Source of the DNA: Flavobacteriales bacterium
GTDB taxonomy: Bacteria > Bacteroidota > Bacteroidia > Flavobacteriales > Flavobacteriaceae
DNA length: 50,146 nucleotides
Reading direction: 5' to 3'
NCBI GenBank assembly: GCA_027065715.1
Contig: JAMONO010000027.1
Coordinates: 1-50,146 of the forward strand
Shown: positions 10,395 to 17,473 of the stretch, in pieces
Position numbering within the stretch: position 1 is the stretch's first letter
How the letters are laid out: every line of letters begins with the position of its first letter
Position numbers and translations under genes: made by a program
The notes under the pieces: model-generated
The model's database searches: none
Told to the model about the DNA's origin: nothing
What the model saw: only the letters and a program-made list of their open reading frames with translations

Positions 10395-11813
10395 ATGAAA
10401 AATAAATTAAAAATGAAAAATATAATTTACAGCTTTTTAGGCTTAACAATTGTTGCCCTTACCCTTAATTCGTGTGTCAAAGATACGGATTATGCAACTC
10501 CGCAAATCAAATGCGAAGAACCCGCCATTGACGCTTCTCAAATGACCTCCATTGAAACGGTTTTGAACAACTGGCATGCGTTAAATCCCGGTGCTTACGA
10601 CAGAACCGTATATGAGTTTCCAGCAGAAGATAACACTCCCTTATATTTGACCGGTTACGTTGTATCTAATGATGAAACCGGAAACTTTTACAAAGAACTT
10701 TTTATACAAGATAACCCGACCGACCCGCAACATGCCGTAAAACTGGCAATAGACATGCGCAGCTTGTTTACCAAATACGACGTAGGACGAAAAATTTATG
10801 TTCAACTCAACGGTTTGGGGCTGAACAAAGTGCACGGCGAATACGTTATAGGTGAATTGGACGGGGGCGATATTATTAATATCAGAGAAAACAAAGCCAA
10901 AAAAATGATAAAAAGAGCTTGTGAACCCGCCGAAATATCTCCGAAAATATTGAATTCGCCCAACGAAATAACCGATGATATGATTGGTATGTTTGTGCAA
11001 ATAAACGATATGCAATTTGATAGAACCGAATTGGGAAAAACTTTTGTCGATCCGGCAGATAGTTATGACAGTCATCGTTTAATGGTAAATTGCAATGACG
11101 ACGCCGAACTTAAACTGGAAACCAGCACATTTGCTGCTTTTAAAGACAATTTGTTGCCCCAAGGAAAAGGAAGTGTAAAAGGAATCGTATCGCGTGATTA
11201 TCGCGATGACTACTATGTATTGCGAGTGTTAAATCCGCAAGCTTTCGATTTTACCGGTGATCGCTGTGATCCGCCCATGCTCGACTGCAACGGAACAAAT
11301 GTAGGTGGAAATACCGTAGTGTTTTTTGAAGATTTTGAATCGTATGCCTCTAACAGCACTTCCATACCGGGTTGGACTAATGTTAATATAACCGGAGGAA
11401 ATACTTTGTTTAAAGTAGGTAGTTACAGCGGTAACAAATTTGCCAAATGCAGTGCTTACAATACCGGCGAAAACCCTATGGAAGTATGGTTGGTAAGTCC
11501 GGCTATCAATTTGGACAATTCCGACGGCGAAATGTTGAGTTTTAAAACCAAAACCGGATATAACAACGGTGCCGCTTTGAGCGTATATGTTTCAACGGAT
11601 TTTACAGGTGATGTTTCAACAGCTACTTGGTTGTTGGTCGATGCCGATATAGCCGACGGACCTGCCACAGGCTACATGACCAATTGGGTTGAAGGAACCG
11701 CAGATATGTCTTGTTTGTCCGGCAATGTTTACATCGCTTTTCAATACAAAGGCGGCGACGGTGGCATAACAACCACTTTTCAAATTGACGATGTTAAAGT
11801 ATCGGCCAACTAA
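10395..11813 (+). CDS. DUF5689 / choice-of-anchor-J domain lipoprotein
   Basis: A 472-residue exported protein with a lipobox ending LTLNSC (Cys27, or Cys21 if translation starts at the second Met). Residues about 40-285 resemble DUF5689, an OB-fold-like domain often paired with TonB-dependent receptors (LYLTGYVVSNDETGNFYKEL). From about 300 a jelly-roll domain of the choice-of-anchor-J type begins at VVFFEDFESYA and ends FQIDDVKVSAN. Only 21 bases separate it from the receptor gene, so they are co-transcribed. A role as surface ligand-binding partner of the receptor is inferred from context. Confidence 0.85.
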   Translation: MKNKLKMKNIIYSFLGLTIVALTLNSCVKDTDYATPQIKCEEPAIDASQMTSIETVLNNWHALNPGAYDRTVYEFPAEDNTPLYLTGYVVSNDETGNFYKELFIQDNPTDPQHAVKLAIDMRSLFTKYDVGRKIYVQLNGLGLNKVHGEYVIGELDGGDIINIRENKAKKMIKRACEPAEISPKILNSPNEITDDMIGMFVQINDMQFDRTELGKTFVDPADSYDSHRLMVNCNDDAELKLETSTFAAFKDNLLPQGKGSVKGIVSRDYRDDYYVLRVLNPQAFDFTGDRCDPPMLDCNGTNVGGNTVVFFEDFESYASNSTSIPGWTNVNITGGNTLFKVGSYSGNKFAKCSAYNTGENPMEVWLVSPAINLDNSDGEMLSFKTKTGYNNGAALSVYVSTDFTGDVSTATWLLVDADIADGPATGYMTNWVEGTADMSCLSGNVYIAFQYKGGDGGITTTFQIDDVKVSAN

Positions 11814-11838
11814 GGTATCGATAAATGAAAATATATTA

Positions 11839-11870
11839 ATCCGCTTGCTGTTTGGCAGGCGGATTTTTTT
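11839..11870 (+). terminator. intrinsic terminator after the receptor/DUF5689 operon
   Basis: AATCCGC, then TGC after one bulged base, pairs with GCA and GCGGATT across a short loop. Seven T residues follow. It lies 26 bases after the DUF5689 gene stop. Confidence 0.85.
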
Positions 11871-11983
11871 GTTATATCAAATCGATTTATAAAATAGTCC
11901 AAAATATTTTGTATGTCGTTTTGGTATGACTATTAGTTTCACTTCAAATCAATTGAGAAAAAATGAAAAGTCTATAAAAGCTT

Positions 11984-12544
11984 TCAAGAGATTGTGCCGA
12001 ATAAATTTATTTTTCGGTAGAAATATTTACCCGAACAACACAACAATAATCCCCAAACAATTCCGGCAATGATGTCTGTCGGATAATGAACACCCGTGTA
12101 TATACGGCTATACATAAACAACAGCCACCAAATTACCAATGCATAAATCCAACGTGTATATTTGCGAAGCAAAAAAATACTAAACCACACAAACAACGTA
12201 GAGTTGGAAGCATGTCCCGAAATAAAACTAAAATTATGCGGGTGCAAAAGTTCTCTTATTTGTCCTTCCAAAGCCGGATCTTGCGAAGGTCTTAGCCGAT
12301 GAAAATAAGATTTAAAAAAATCGGTGGTTTCATTGCAAATACCTAACAAAATAGCAAGATATACAATTGTAAACAAAGCTTTTTTCCAGCCCATATAGTA
12401 AAAATATGCTCCTATAATTATCAGGTATAAAAAAATCCAATGTCGTTGGTTGGTTACAAACAGCCAAAAATCGTCAAAGTGCGTATTGCCCAAATTATTT
12501 AAAAATATCAATATTTGTTCGTCCCAATGTAAAAGTTGTTCCAT
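11984..12544 (-). CDS. PAP2-family membrane phosphatase
   Basis: A 186-residue multi-pass membrane enzyme of the phosphatidic acid phosphatase type 2 superfamily. All three catalytic motifs are present: KSYFHRLRP (KxxxxxxRP), SGHASNS (the PSGH-type motif without the Pro) and SRIYTGVHYPTD (SRxxxxxHxxxD). Members dephosphorylate lipid phosphates such as undecaprenyl pyrophosphate, phosphatidic acid or lipid A phosphates at the outer face of the inner membrane. The substrate here is not determined. Its ATG overlaps the tatA stop by one base (TAATG), implying translational coupling. It is the last gene of the truA-side minus-strand group. Confidence 0.92.
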   Translation of the reverse strand: MEQLLHWDEQILIFLNNLGNTHFDDFWLFVTNQRHWIFLYLIIIGAYFYYMGWKKALFTIVYLAILLGICNETTDFFKSYFHRLRPSQDPALEGQIRELLHPHNFSFISGHASNSTLFVWFSIFLLRKYTRWIYALVIWWLLFMYSRIYTGVHYPTDIIAGIVWGLLLCCSGKYFYRKINLFGTIS

Positions 12545-12822
12545 TATTGCCGTTTGATTGTATTGGTAATTTCTTCTTTGATGTTCATTATTTTTTTGGC
12601 ATCTTTCATTTCTTTTTTCAATTTTTCAATTGCCTCGGTATCCAAACCGGCTTTTTGAGTTTCTTTAAACATCTCTTTTTTTACACTGTTACTGGCATCT
12701 CTGAGTTGCCGAATGCCTTTACCTAAATTTCGGGCTATTTCGGGAAGTTTTTCCGGTCCGAAAATCAACAGCATGACAAAAAAAATGACAAATATTTCAC
12801 TATAACTGATAAAGAGTAACAT
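12544..12822 (-). CDS. tatA: twin-arginine translocase TatA/TatE family subunit
   Basis: TatA-type proteins form the pore-like part of the Tat pathway, which exports folded proteins. The N-terminal transmembrane helix is followed by FGPEKLPEIARNLGKGIRQL, the hallmark FGxxKLPE hinge and amphipathic helix, and then a charged tail. The start at MLLFISYSE gives the family's usual short N terminus (92 residues). An in-frame ATG seven codons upstream (to 12843) would give 99 residues. The gene overlaps the PAP2 gene by one base. No tatC is present in this window. Confidence 0.92.
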   Translation of the reverse strand: MLLFISYSEIFVIFFVMLLIFGPEKLPEIARNLGKGIRQLRDASNSVKKEMFKETQKAGLDTEAIEKLKKEMKDAKKIMNIKEEITNTIKRQ

Positions 12823-12990
12823 GGGCAAATTATTTAAATACAAATGATAAACACCGAAAAACTTTTTTACAAAGTTACACGATTTTTTTTTAACACTTTA
12901 AAATTTTGACGATACTTTCTTATTATACCAAGTAGCAAATTATTGTCCCTTAATTTTTACAGAAATATATCGGTTATTGCTATTGGTAGT

Positions 12991-13104
12991 TTATTTCTGT
13001 TTTTTTCGTTTGTTATCTTCTTGTTTTCTGAAAATGAATACGATAAGTCCCAGCAAAACAATGCCGGTAACGAATCCGGAAAGAGCAGTTTTTATTATTT
13101 CCAT
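12991..13104 (-). CDS. 37-residue single-pass membrane peptide, coupled to truA
   Basis: A small reading frame starts 3 bases after the truA stop (TGA CAC ATG) and encodes MEIIKTALSGFVTGIVLL followed by a hydrophobic GLIVFIF stretch. It ends in a strongly basic tail (RKQEDNKRKKQK) and TAA. The result is one transmembrane helix (about residues 7-25) with a positive cytoplasmic tail, so N-out/C-in by the positive-inside rule. The tight spacing to truA, the clean hydrophobic-then-charged pattern and the start codon argue that it is real. I recognise no family, and function is unknown. Confidence 0.65.
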   Translation of the reverse strand: MEIIKTALSGFVTGIVLLGLIVFIFRKQEDNKRKKQK

Positions 13105-13107
13105 GTG

Positions 13108-13851
13108 TCAGCGTTTTAGATGTTCGGGATAAGTAATTTTTTCTAAAAAAAGTCCGTGTGCGGGTACCGAAAAACCGGCTTTGTTACGATTGCGTGCTTC
13201 GATTATTTTCACCATATCGGTCGGGGTTATTTTACCCAATCCGACATTGATCAAAGTGCCCGCTATTGCTCTCACCATATTACGCAAAAATCGATCTGCC
13301 GTAATGGTAAATACCAATTGGTCATTTTCCTTTTGCCAATATGCCTCTTCAATATGACAAATATACGTTTTGACATCGGTATGAGTTTTTGAAAAACTTT
13401 TGAAATCGGTAAAAAACAACAATGATTTGGCAGCTTCATTCATGGCTTTTAAGTCCAATTCGGGTTTGTAGTACCATGAAAAATCGTTCAAAAAAGGATT
13501 TTTTTTGGAATGTATGTAATATTTATACTGTCTTGAAACGGCATCAAAACGAGCATGCGCTTGATCTTGAACGGCAAATATTTGATGAATGGCAATATCA
13601 TGGGATAAAAATGAATTAAGTTTATAGACCAAATCATTGGGGTCAAAAATAAGATTTGTATCAAAATGGGCAAACATTTGACGGGCATGAACTCCGCTAT
13701 CTGTGCGTCCGGCACCGGTAATTGGGGTAGGAAAACGCAATAAGAGCGATAGGGCTTTTTCGATATTGTTTTGCACCGTATCGGCATTGGGTTGGGTTTG
13801 CCAACCGTGGTAACGAGTTCCCGCATACGAAAGTTCGATGAAATAACGCAA
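13108..13851 (-). CDS. truA: tRNA pseudouridine(38-40) synthase TruA
   Basis: TruA isomerises uridines 38-40 in the anticodon arm of tRNAs. The 247-residue protein has the catalytic Asp51 in GAGRTDSGVHARQM, the N-terminal YAGTRYHGWQ motif, and the late FTITADRFLRNMVRAIAGTL motif. Length is normal. The downstream 37-codon membrane peptide gene starts 3 bases after its stop. It is divergent from the YfcE-like phosphodiesterase gene, with 35 bases between the starts. Confidence 0.97.
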   Translation of the reverse strand: MRYFIELSYAGTRYHGWQTQPNADTVQNNIEKALSLLLRFPTPITGAGRTDSGVHARQMFAHFDTNLIFDPNDLVYKLNSFLSHDIAIHQIFAVQDQAHARFDAVSRQYKYYIHSKKNPFLNDFSWYYKPELDLKAMNEAAKSLLFFTDFKSFSKTHTDVKTYICHIEEAYWQKENDQLVFTITADRFLRNMVRAIAGTLINVGLGKITPTDMVKIIEARNRNKAGFSVPAHGLFLEKITYPEHLKR

Positions 13852-13886
13852 TTAATTGTATTTTTGTATTTATTAGAACAAAATTA

Positions 13887-14381
13887 ATGAAAAAAATTCT
13901 TTTGCTTTCCGACACCCACGGTCATCTTGATGAGGTCATGCTCAAATACATTAAACAAGCCGACGAGGTGTGGCATGCCGGTGACATAGGCAATGTATCG
14001 GTTACCGATCAAATAAAAAAATGGAAACCCGTCAGAGCGGTTTACGGCAATATTGACGGAGGTGATTTGCGTAAAGAGTTTCCCGAAAAACAATTGTTTA
14101 GTCTCGAAGGTGTAAAGGTTTTTATAATACATATCGGAGGTTATCCCGGACGATACACGCCCAAAGCTATTGAAATTATCAATAAGTTTTCGCCTCAATT
14201 ATTTATCTCGGGACATTCGCATATCTTAAAAGTGATGTATGACAAGAACAATAATATACTACACATGAATCCCGGAGCCGCCGGCAAAAAAGGATTTCAT
14301 CACAAACGCACTATGCTCAGGTTTGAATTGGACAAAGGCAATATTCAAAATTTGGAAGTGATTGAATTGGGAAACCGATAG
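13887..14381 (+). CDS. YfcE/MJ0936-family metallophosphoesterase
   Basis: A 164-residue small calcineurin-like phosphodiesterase. All metal-binding blocks are visible: LSDTHGH, HAGDIGN, GNIDGG, a central His in FIIHIGG, and SGHSHI. The family hydrolyses phosphodiesters in vitro, and its physiological substrate is often unknown. A TATTTTTG box (13859-13866) lies 20 bases upstream of the ATG, very close for a -7 element, so the leader would be very short. The gene is divergent from truA. Confidence 0.92.
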   Translation: MKKILLLSDTHGHLDEVMLKYIKQADEVWHAGDIGNVSVTDQIKKWKPVRAVYGNIDGGDLRKEFPEKQLFSLEGVKVFIIHIGGYPGRYTPKAIEIINKFSPQLFISGHSHILKVMYDKNNNILHMNPGAAGKKGFHHKRTMLRFELDKGNIQNLEVIELGNR

Positions 14382-14501
14382 CATGTCATTTATGTATTAA
14401 TATTGGCTGTTTACAAATTTATTTGGCACATTGGTAAAGTTTAATTTAAATAACTATGTTTTATAATTAAATTTACAATGTTAATTTAAAAAATATAAGT
14501 T

Positions 14502-15437
14502 ATGAAAAAAACAATTTTACTATTTGTAGCCTTTTTAATGGCAAGTTTAACCGGAGCACAAACCAATCACGGATTTAATTACAAGGCTTTGGTAACCGAT
14601 AATGGAAACCCTGTTGCTAACGCCATTATTTCGGTTAAAGTTAATATCAGACAAGGAAGCACTACCCGTTGGGCGGAAACCCACAATAATGTTCATACCG
14701 ATGCCAATGGTATTTTTAGCATTATTATCGGTGAAGGAACCCGAACAGGTGGCGTATCGCAATTTAAAGATGTCCCTTGGGGGTCAGGCAACTTGAAACT
14801 GACAATTTTGGTAGATACCGGAACAGGTTATGTTACATTGGTTAATAATGAAATTTTTAAATATGTGCCTTATGCCAAAACCGCCGAAAAAATCACCGGT
14901 GAGCAAGACAAATTAGGAGTAGGTGATTATCCAACTAATTCTGAATTAGTTAGATTTAAATACAATACTCCGATTTCAGGTCAAGATGTATTGGATTTGG
15001 AAATTGGCACAGCACCTTCATCAGGAACAGCACAGTTTATTGAATGTAACTTATCAAATAGCACTATGTTTAAAGTAGATCACAACGGAGATATTTATAC
15101 AAAAGGCGAATTGCACCATAATGATACCGGTGATGCCAATATGATGCCTATTGCTTATGGATTTATTTCAAATGATGGAACCATCAAAACAGGTTCCGGC
15201 AATTTTACGGTTGATAAAACCGCGGCCGGAGTATATAAAATAACTCTGAATACTTATACCGATATGAACCAATCTAATACTGTAATAATTGCCACTGCGG
15301 GATACAATTCCAGTCAAGTTTACGTTAGAGCTTATGTTCTTCCTACGGGAAATAATGATCATGTTTTTGTCAAAACTGAAAATTCATCGGGAACTCAAGT
15401 TGATAAAGCATTTAACTTTGTAATTTATAAAAAATAA
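14502..15437 (+). CDS. secreted protein of unknown function, flavobacterial cell-surface type
   Basis: A 311-residue exported protein with a signal peptide ending about LTGAQ. It opens with HGFNYKALVTDNGNPVANAI, a prealbumin-like surface domain frequent in secreted flavobacterial proteins (also VHTDANGIFSIIIGEGT and KYVPYAKTAEKI). The C-terminal half (from about 225) is a separate beta-rich domain. It ends in VDKAFNFVIYKK and I see no T9SS sorting tail. Its stop is 9 bases before the next gene, which does carry a T9SS tail, so the two probably form a surface-protein operon. Function unknown. Confidence 0.8.
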   Translation: MKKTILLFVAFLMASLTGAQTNHGFNYKALVTDNGNPVANAIISVKVNIRQGSTTRWAETHNNVHTDANGIFSIIIGEGTRTGGVSQFKDVPWGSGNLKLTILVDTGTGYVTLVNNEIFKYVPYAKTAEKITGEQDKLGVGDYPTNSELVRFKYNTPISGQDVLDLEIGTAPSSGTAQFIECNLSNSTMFKVDHNGDIYTKGELHHNDTGDANMMPIAYGFISNDGTIKTGSGNFTVDKTAAGVYKITLNTYTDMNQSNTVIIATAGYNSSQVYVRAYVLPTGNNDHVFVKTENSSGTQVDKAFNFVIYKK

Positions 15438-15446
15438 TTTAATGTC

Positions 15447-15929
15447 ATGAAATATTTATTTACATTATTAACATTATTGACTGTAAGTTTGGGATTTAGC
15501 CAAGTTGAATTTCGCAAAAGCAGTCTGTCAAGTGGTGGCGGTTCGGCATCAAGTGGTAACTTGTATATGGTTTATGCCATTGGCGAAATAGGAGTGCAAG
15601 AAACCACACAAGGTAACCTGCACTTGTCCGAAGGATTTGTAGGACCCGATATCGCTTCCATAGTAGGAATTGAAGATTACGGCGTATTGGAAGGTTTGAA
15701 AATATACCCCAATCCCGTTCGTAACAATCTAAGTATCCAATTGCCCGATTACGGCAATTATGAAATTTACTTGTTTGATATGACCGGCAAGCAATTGTGG
15801 CAAAACAATATAGAAGATGAAAATCAAGCTTCTTACAATATGTCCAATTACAAAACCGGTGTTTATATCTTAACCATAGTAGATAGACAAAACAAAAAAG
15901 CCAAAACCATTAAAATACAAAAATTATAA
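15447..15929 (+). CDS. secreted protein with T9SS type A sorting domain
   Basis: A 160-residue protein with an N-terminal signal peptide (LGFSQ at the cleavage region). A short glycine/serine region follows (SSGGGSASSGNLYMVYAIGE), then a C-terminal type A sorting domain beginning IYPNPVRNNLSIQLPD and ending with the lysine-rich KKAKTIKIQKL. The sorting domain directs export across the outer membrane by the type IX secretion system. The passenger is only about 60 residues, so this may be a small surface adhesin or a partner of the gene 9 bases upstream. Confidence 0.9.
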   Translation: MKYLFTLLTLLTVSLGFSQVEFRKSSLSSGGGSASSGNLYMVYAIGEIGVQETTQGNLHLSEGFVGPDIASIVGIEDYGVLEGLKIYPNPVRNNLSIQLPDYGNYEIYLFDMTGKQLWQNNIEDENQASYNMSNYKTGVYILTIVDRQNKKAKTIKIQKL

Positions 15930-15949
15930 GAAGTTTCAAATTTCTTAAT

Positions 15950-15978
15950 AAAAGCTGTCCGGTCGGGCAGCTTTTTTT
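15950..15978 (+). terminator. intrinsic terminator after the T9SS-tail gene
   Basis: AAAAGCTGTCC pairs with GGGCAGCTTTT, one pair being a U-G wobble, around a GGTC loop. It is followed by seven T residues and begins 20 bases after the stop. Confidence 0.85.
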
Positions 15979-16029
15979 ATTGTATATTTTTTTATTACTT
16001 TTACATTCGCATATTAAGTCTGCTGCTTT

Positions 16030-16683
16030 ATGAACACTATCAATATTTTACCAATCGGATTTTCAAAAAAAGCCTTAAACAAATTGCAAAAAGCTTTGGG
16101 TAACACATTCGTGTTATTATCTTCCGACAACTTGAACACGGTTAAAAAAAAACATTTGATATTGTTAAACTGGAAAACCGATGATGTTTGTCAAAAAATG
16201 GCGGATATTACAAAAAACAATCATGCACAAAACATACCCGTAGTTTTATACACACCTTTGAATGAAACTTTGATATTGCAGTGTTTTCAAAACGGTATTG
16301 TAGATTTTGTCGATGAAAACTTGTCAAATGAATTGTTGAAAGCCAAACTCAAAGCTTTGATCAATTATCATAAAAAAATAAATACCGGCAAGAAAAAAAT
16401 CAAAATAGGAAGTGTTACCATCAATCCCAAAAAGCGAAAAGTAACCCGCAAAAACAAAGAAGTTGATTTGACAAAAATCGAATATGATATATTAAATTTA
16501 TTGGCTTCCGATCGCGGCAAAATATATTCGCGTGACGAAATTTACGAACATATCTGGGGCAGAAACGTAATTGTTGGTGAAAGAACCTTAGACGTACACA
16601 TGAATAACTTACGCAAAAAGATAGGTAAAAACAAAATTAAAACCAAAAAAGGCATAGGTTTTGGTATTAATCCCGATTTGTAG
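16030..16683 (+). CDS. OmpR/PhoB-type regulator with degenerate receiver domain
   Basis: A 217-residue orphan transcription factor. The C-terminal half (about 125-217) is a winged-helix DNA-binding domain with KEVDLTKIEYDILNLLAS, YSRDEIYEHIWG and RTLDVHMNNLRKKIG. The N-terminal half has receiver-like alternation, but Asn47 (LILLNW) stands where the phosphorylated Asp would be. There is no acidic pair after the first strand, and the conserved Lys near the fourth loop is replaced in VDEN. It therefore cannot be phosphorylated in the usual way. No histidine kinase is adjacent. It may respond to a ligand or protein partner, or act constitutively. Confidence 0.88.
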   Translation: MNTINILPIGFSKKALNKLQKALGNTFVLLSSDNLNTVKKKHLILLNWKTDDVCQKMADITKNNHAQNIPVVLYTPLNETLILQCFQNGIVDFVDENLSNELLKAKLKALINYHKKINTGKKKIKIGSVTINPKKRKVTRKNKEVDLTKIEYDILNLLASDRGKIYSRDEIYEHIWGRNVIVGERTLDVHMNNLRKKIGKNKIKTKKGIGFGINPDL

Positions 16684-16698
16684 TCTTAGTAAATACTT

Positions 16699-16717
16699 AT
16701 TCTTTTAAGAATTTTTA
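16699..16717. terminator. AT-rich hairpin between convergent regulator and pepE genes
   Basis: ATTCTT and AAGAAT form a 6-base stem with a T2 loop, followed by a T5 run. It is weak because it has only one G-C pair per arm, but it sits between two convergent genes where a terminator is expected. Confidence 0.4.
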
Positions 16718-16761
16718 TAAATCGATTGAAAATTAATTGTAAAGCCTTATTGAATTCTTAA

Positions 16762-17472
16762 TTAAGAAAAGATTTTACACAAATCGGTTCCACTACGTAT
16801 TTCTCTTATATTTTTCAAATTGAGATAAATCCGAGCCGGAAATTTTCCTTTCAAAATACATTGTTTATCTCCGGCTTCAATCCAACTACCTTCTCTAAGG
16901 GCAACCACAGGTATTTTGTTAAAGTGCAAATACTCCCTTAGACGAGTATCGCGAGTTTCACCCATGTGTTGCAACAAATCGGGTTCGGGATCGAGGTAGT
17001 GCGGATTGATGTTAAACGGAAATAATCCCAAAGTTTGATATGAAGGAACGGAAACTATGGGCATATCATTGGTAGTTTGCATACTTTGACCGGTAATGTT
17101 AGAACCGGCACTGGTTCCCAAATAAGGTGTGCCTTTTTGAATAGCGGTCTTCAACGGTTCCCATAAATTTAATTTATACAATTGTTGAACCAACAAAAAT
17201 GTATTGCCGCCTCCTGTAAAAATAGCTTGTGCCGACAACAAAGCTTTTTTCGGGTCATCAAATTGGTGCAAACCTTTAATTTCAATGTTTAATTTTTCAA
17301 AATACCGGCGTGCAATATCGGTATATGCCTCGTGTGTCAATCCGCTTGGGCGTGCAAAAGGTATAAAAACGATATGTTTGATACCGGCAAAAAAATCGGT
17401 AAGTGCCGGCGTCATATATTCCAAATATTTGCCGCCGTAAACGGTTGATGTGCTGGCAATGATTACTTTCAT
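16762..17472 (-). CDS. pepE: dipeptidase E (aspartyl dipeptidase, peptidase S51)
   Basis: PepE hydrolyses N-terminal aspartyl dipeptides in the cytoplasm. The 236-residue protein has the nucleophile Ser121 in YLGTSAGSNI and the upstream GGGNTFLLVQQLYKL loop. The catalytic His is probably in NPHYLDPEP, and the Glu/Asp positions ALREGSWIEAGD also match the S51 family. Length is normal. It lies 1 base downstream of alaS on the same strand, so the two are co-transcribed. Confidence 0.93.
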   Translation of the reverse strand: MKVIIASTSTVYGGKYLEYMTPALTDFFAGIKHIVFIPFARPSGLTHEAYTDIARRYFEKLNIEIKGLHQFDDPKKALLSAQAIFTGGGNTFLLVQQLYKLNLWEPLKTAIQKGTPYLGTSAGSNITGQSMQTTNDMPIVSVPSYQTLGLFPFNINPHYLDPEPDLLQHMGETRDTRLREYLHFNKIPVVALREGSWIEAGDKQCILKGKFPARIYLNLKNIREIRSGTDLCKIFS

Positions 17473-17473
17473 C

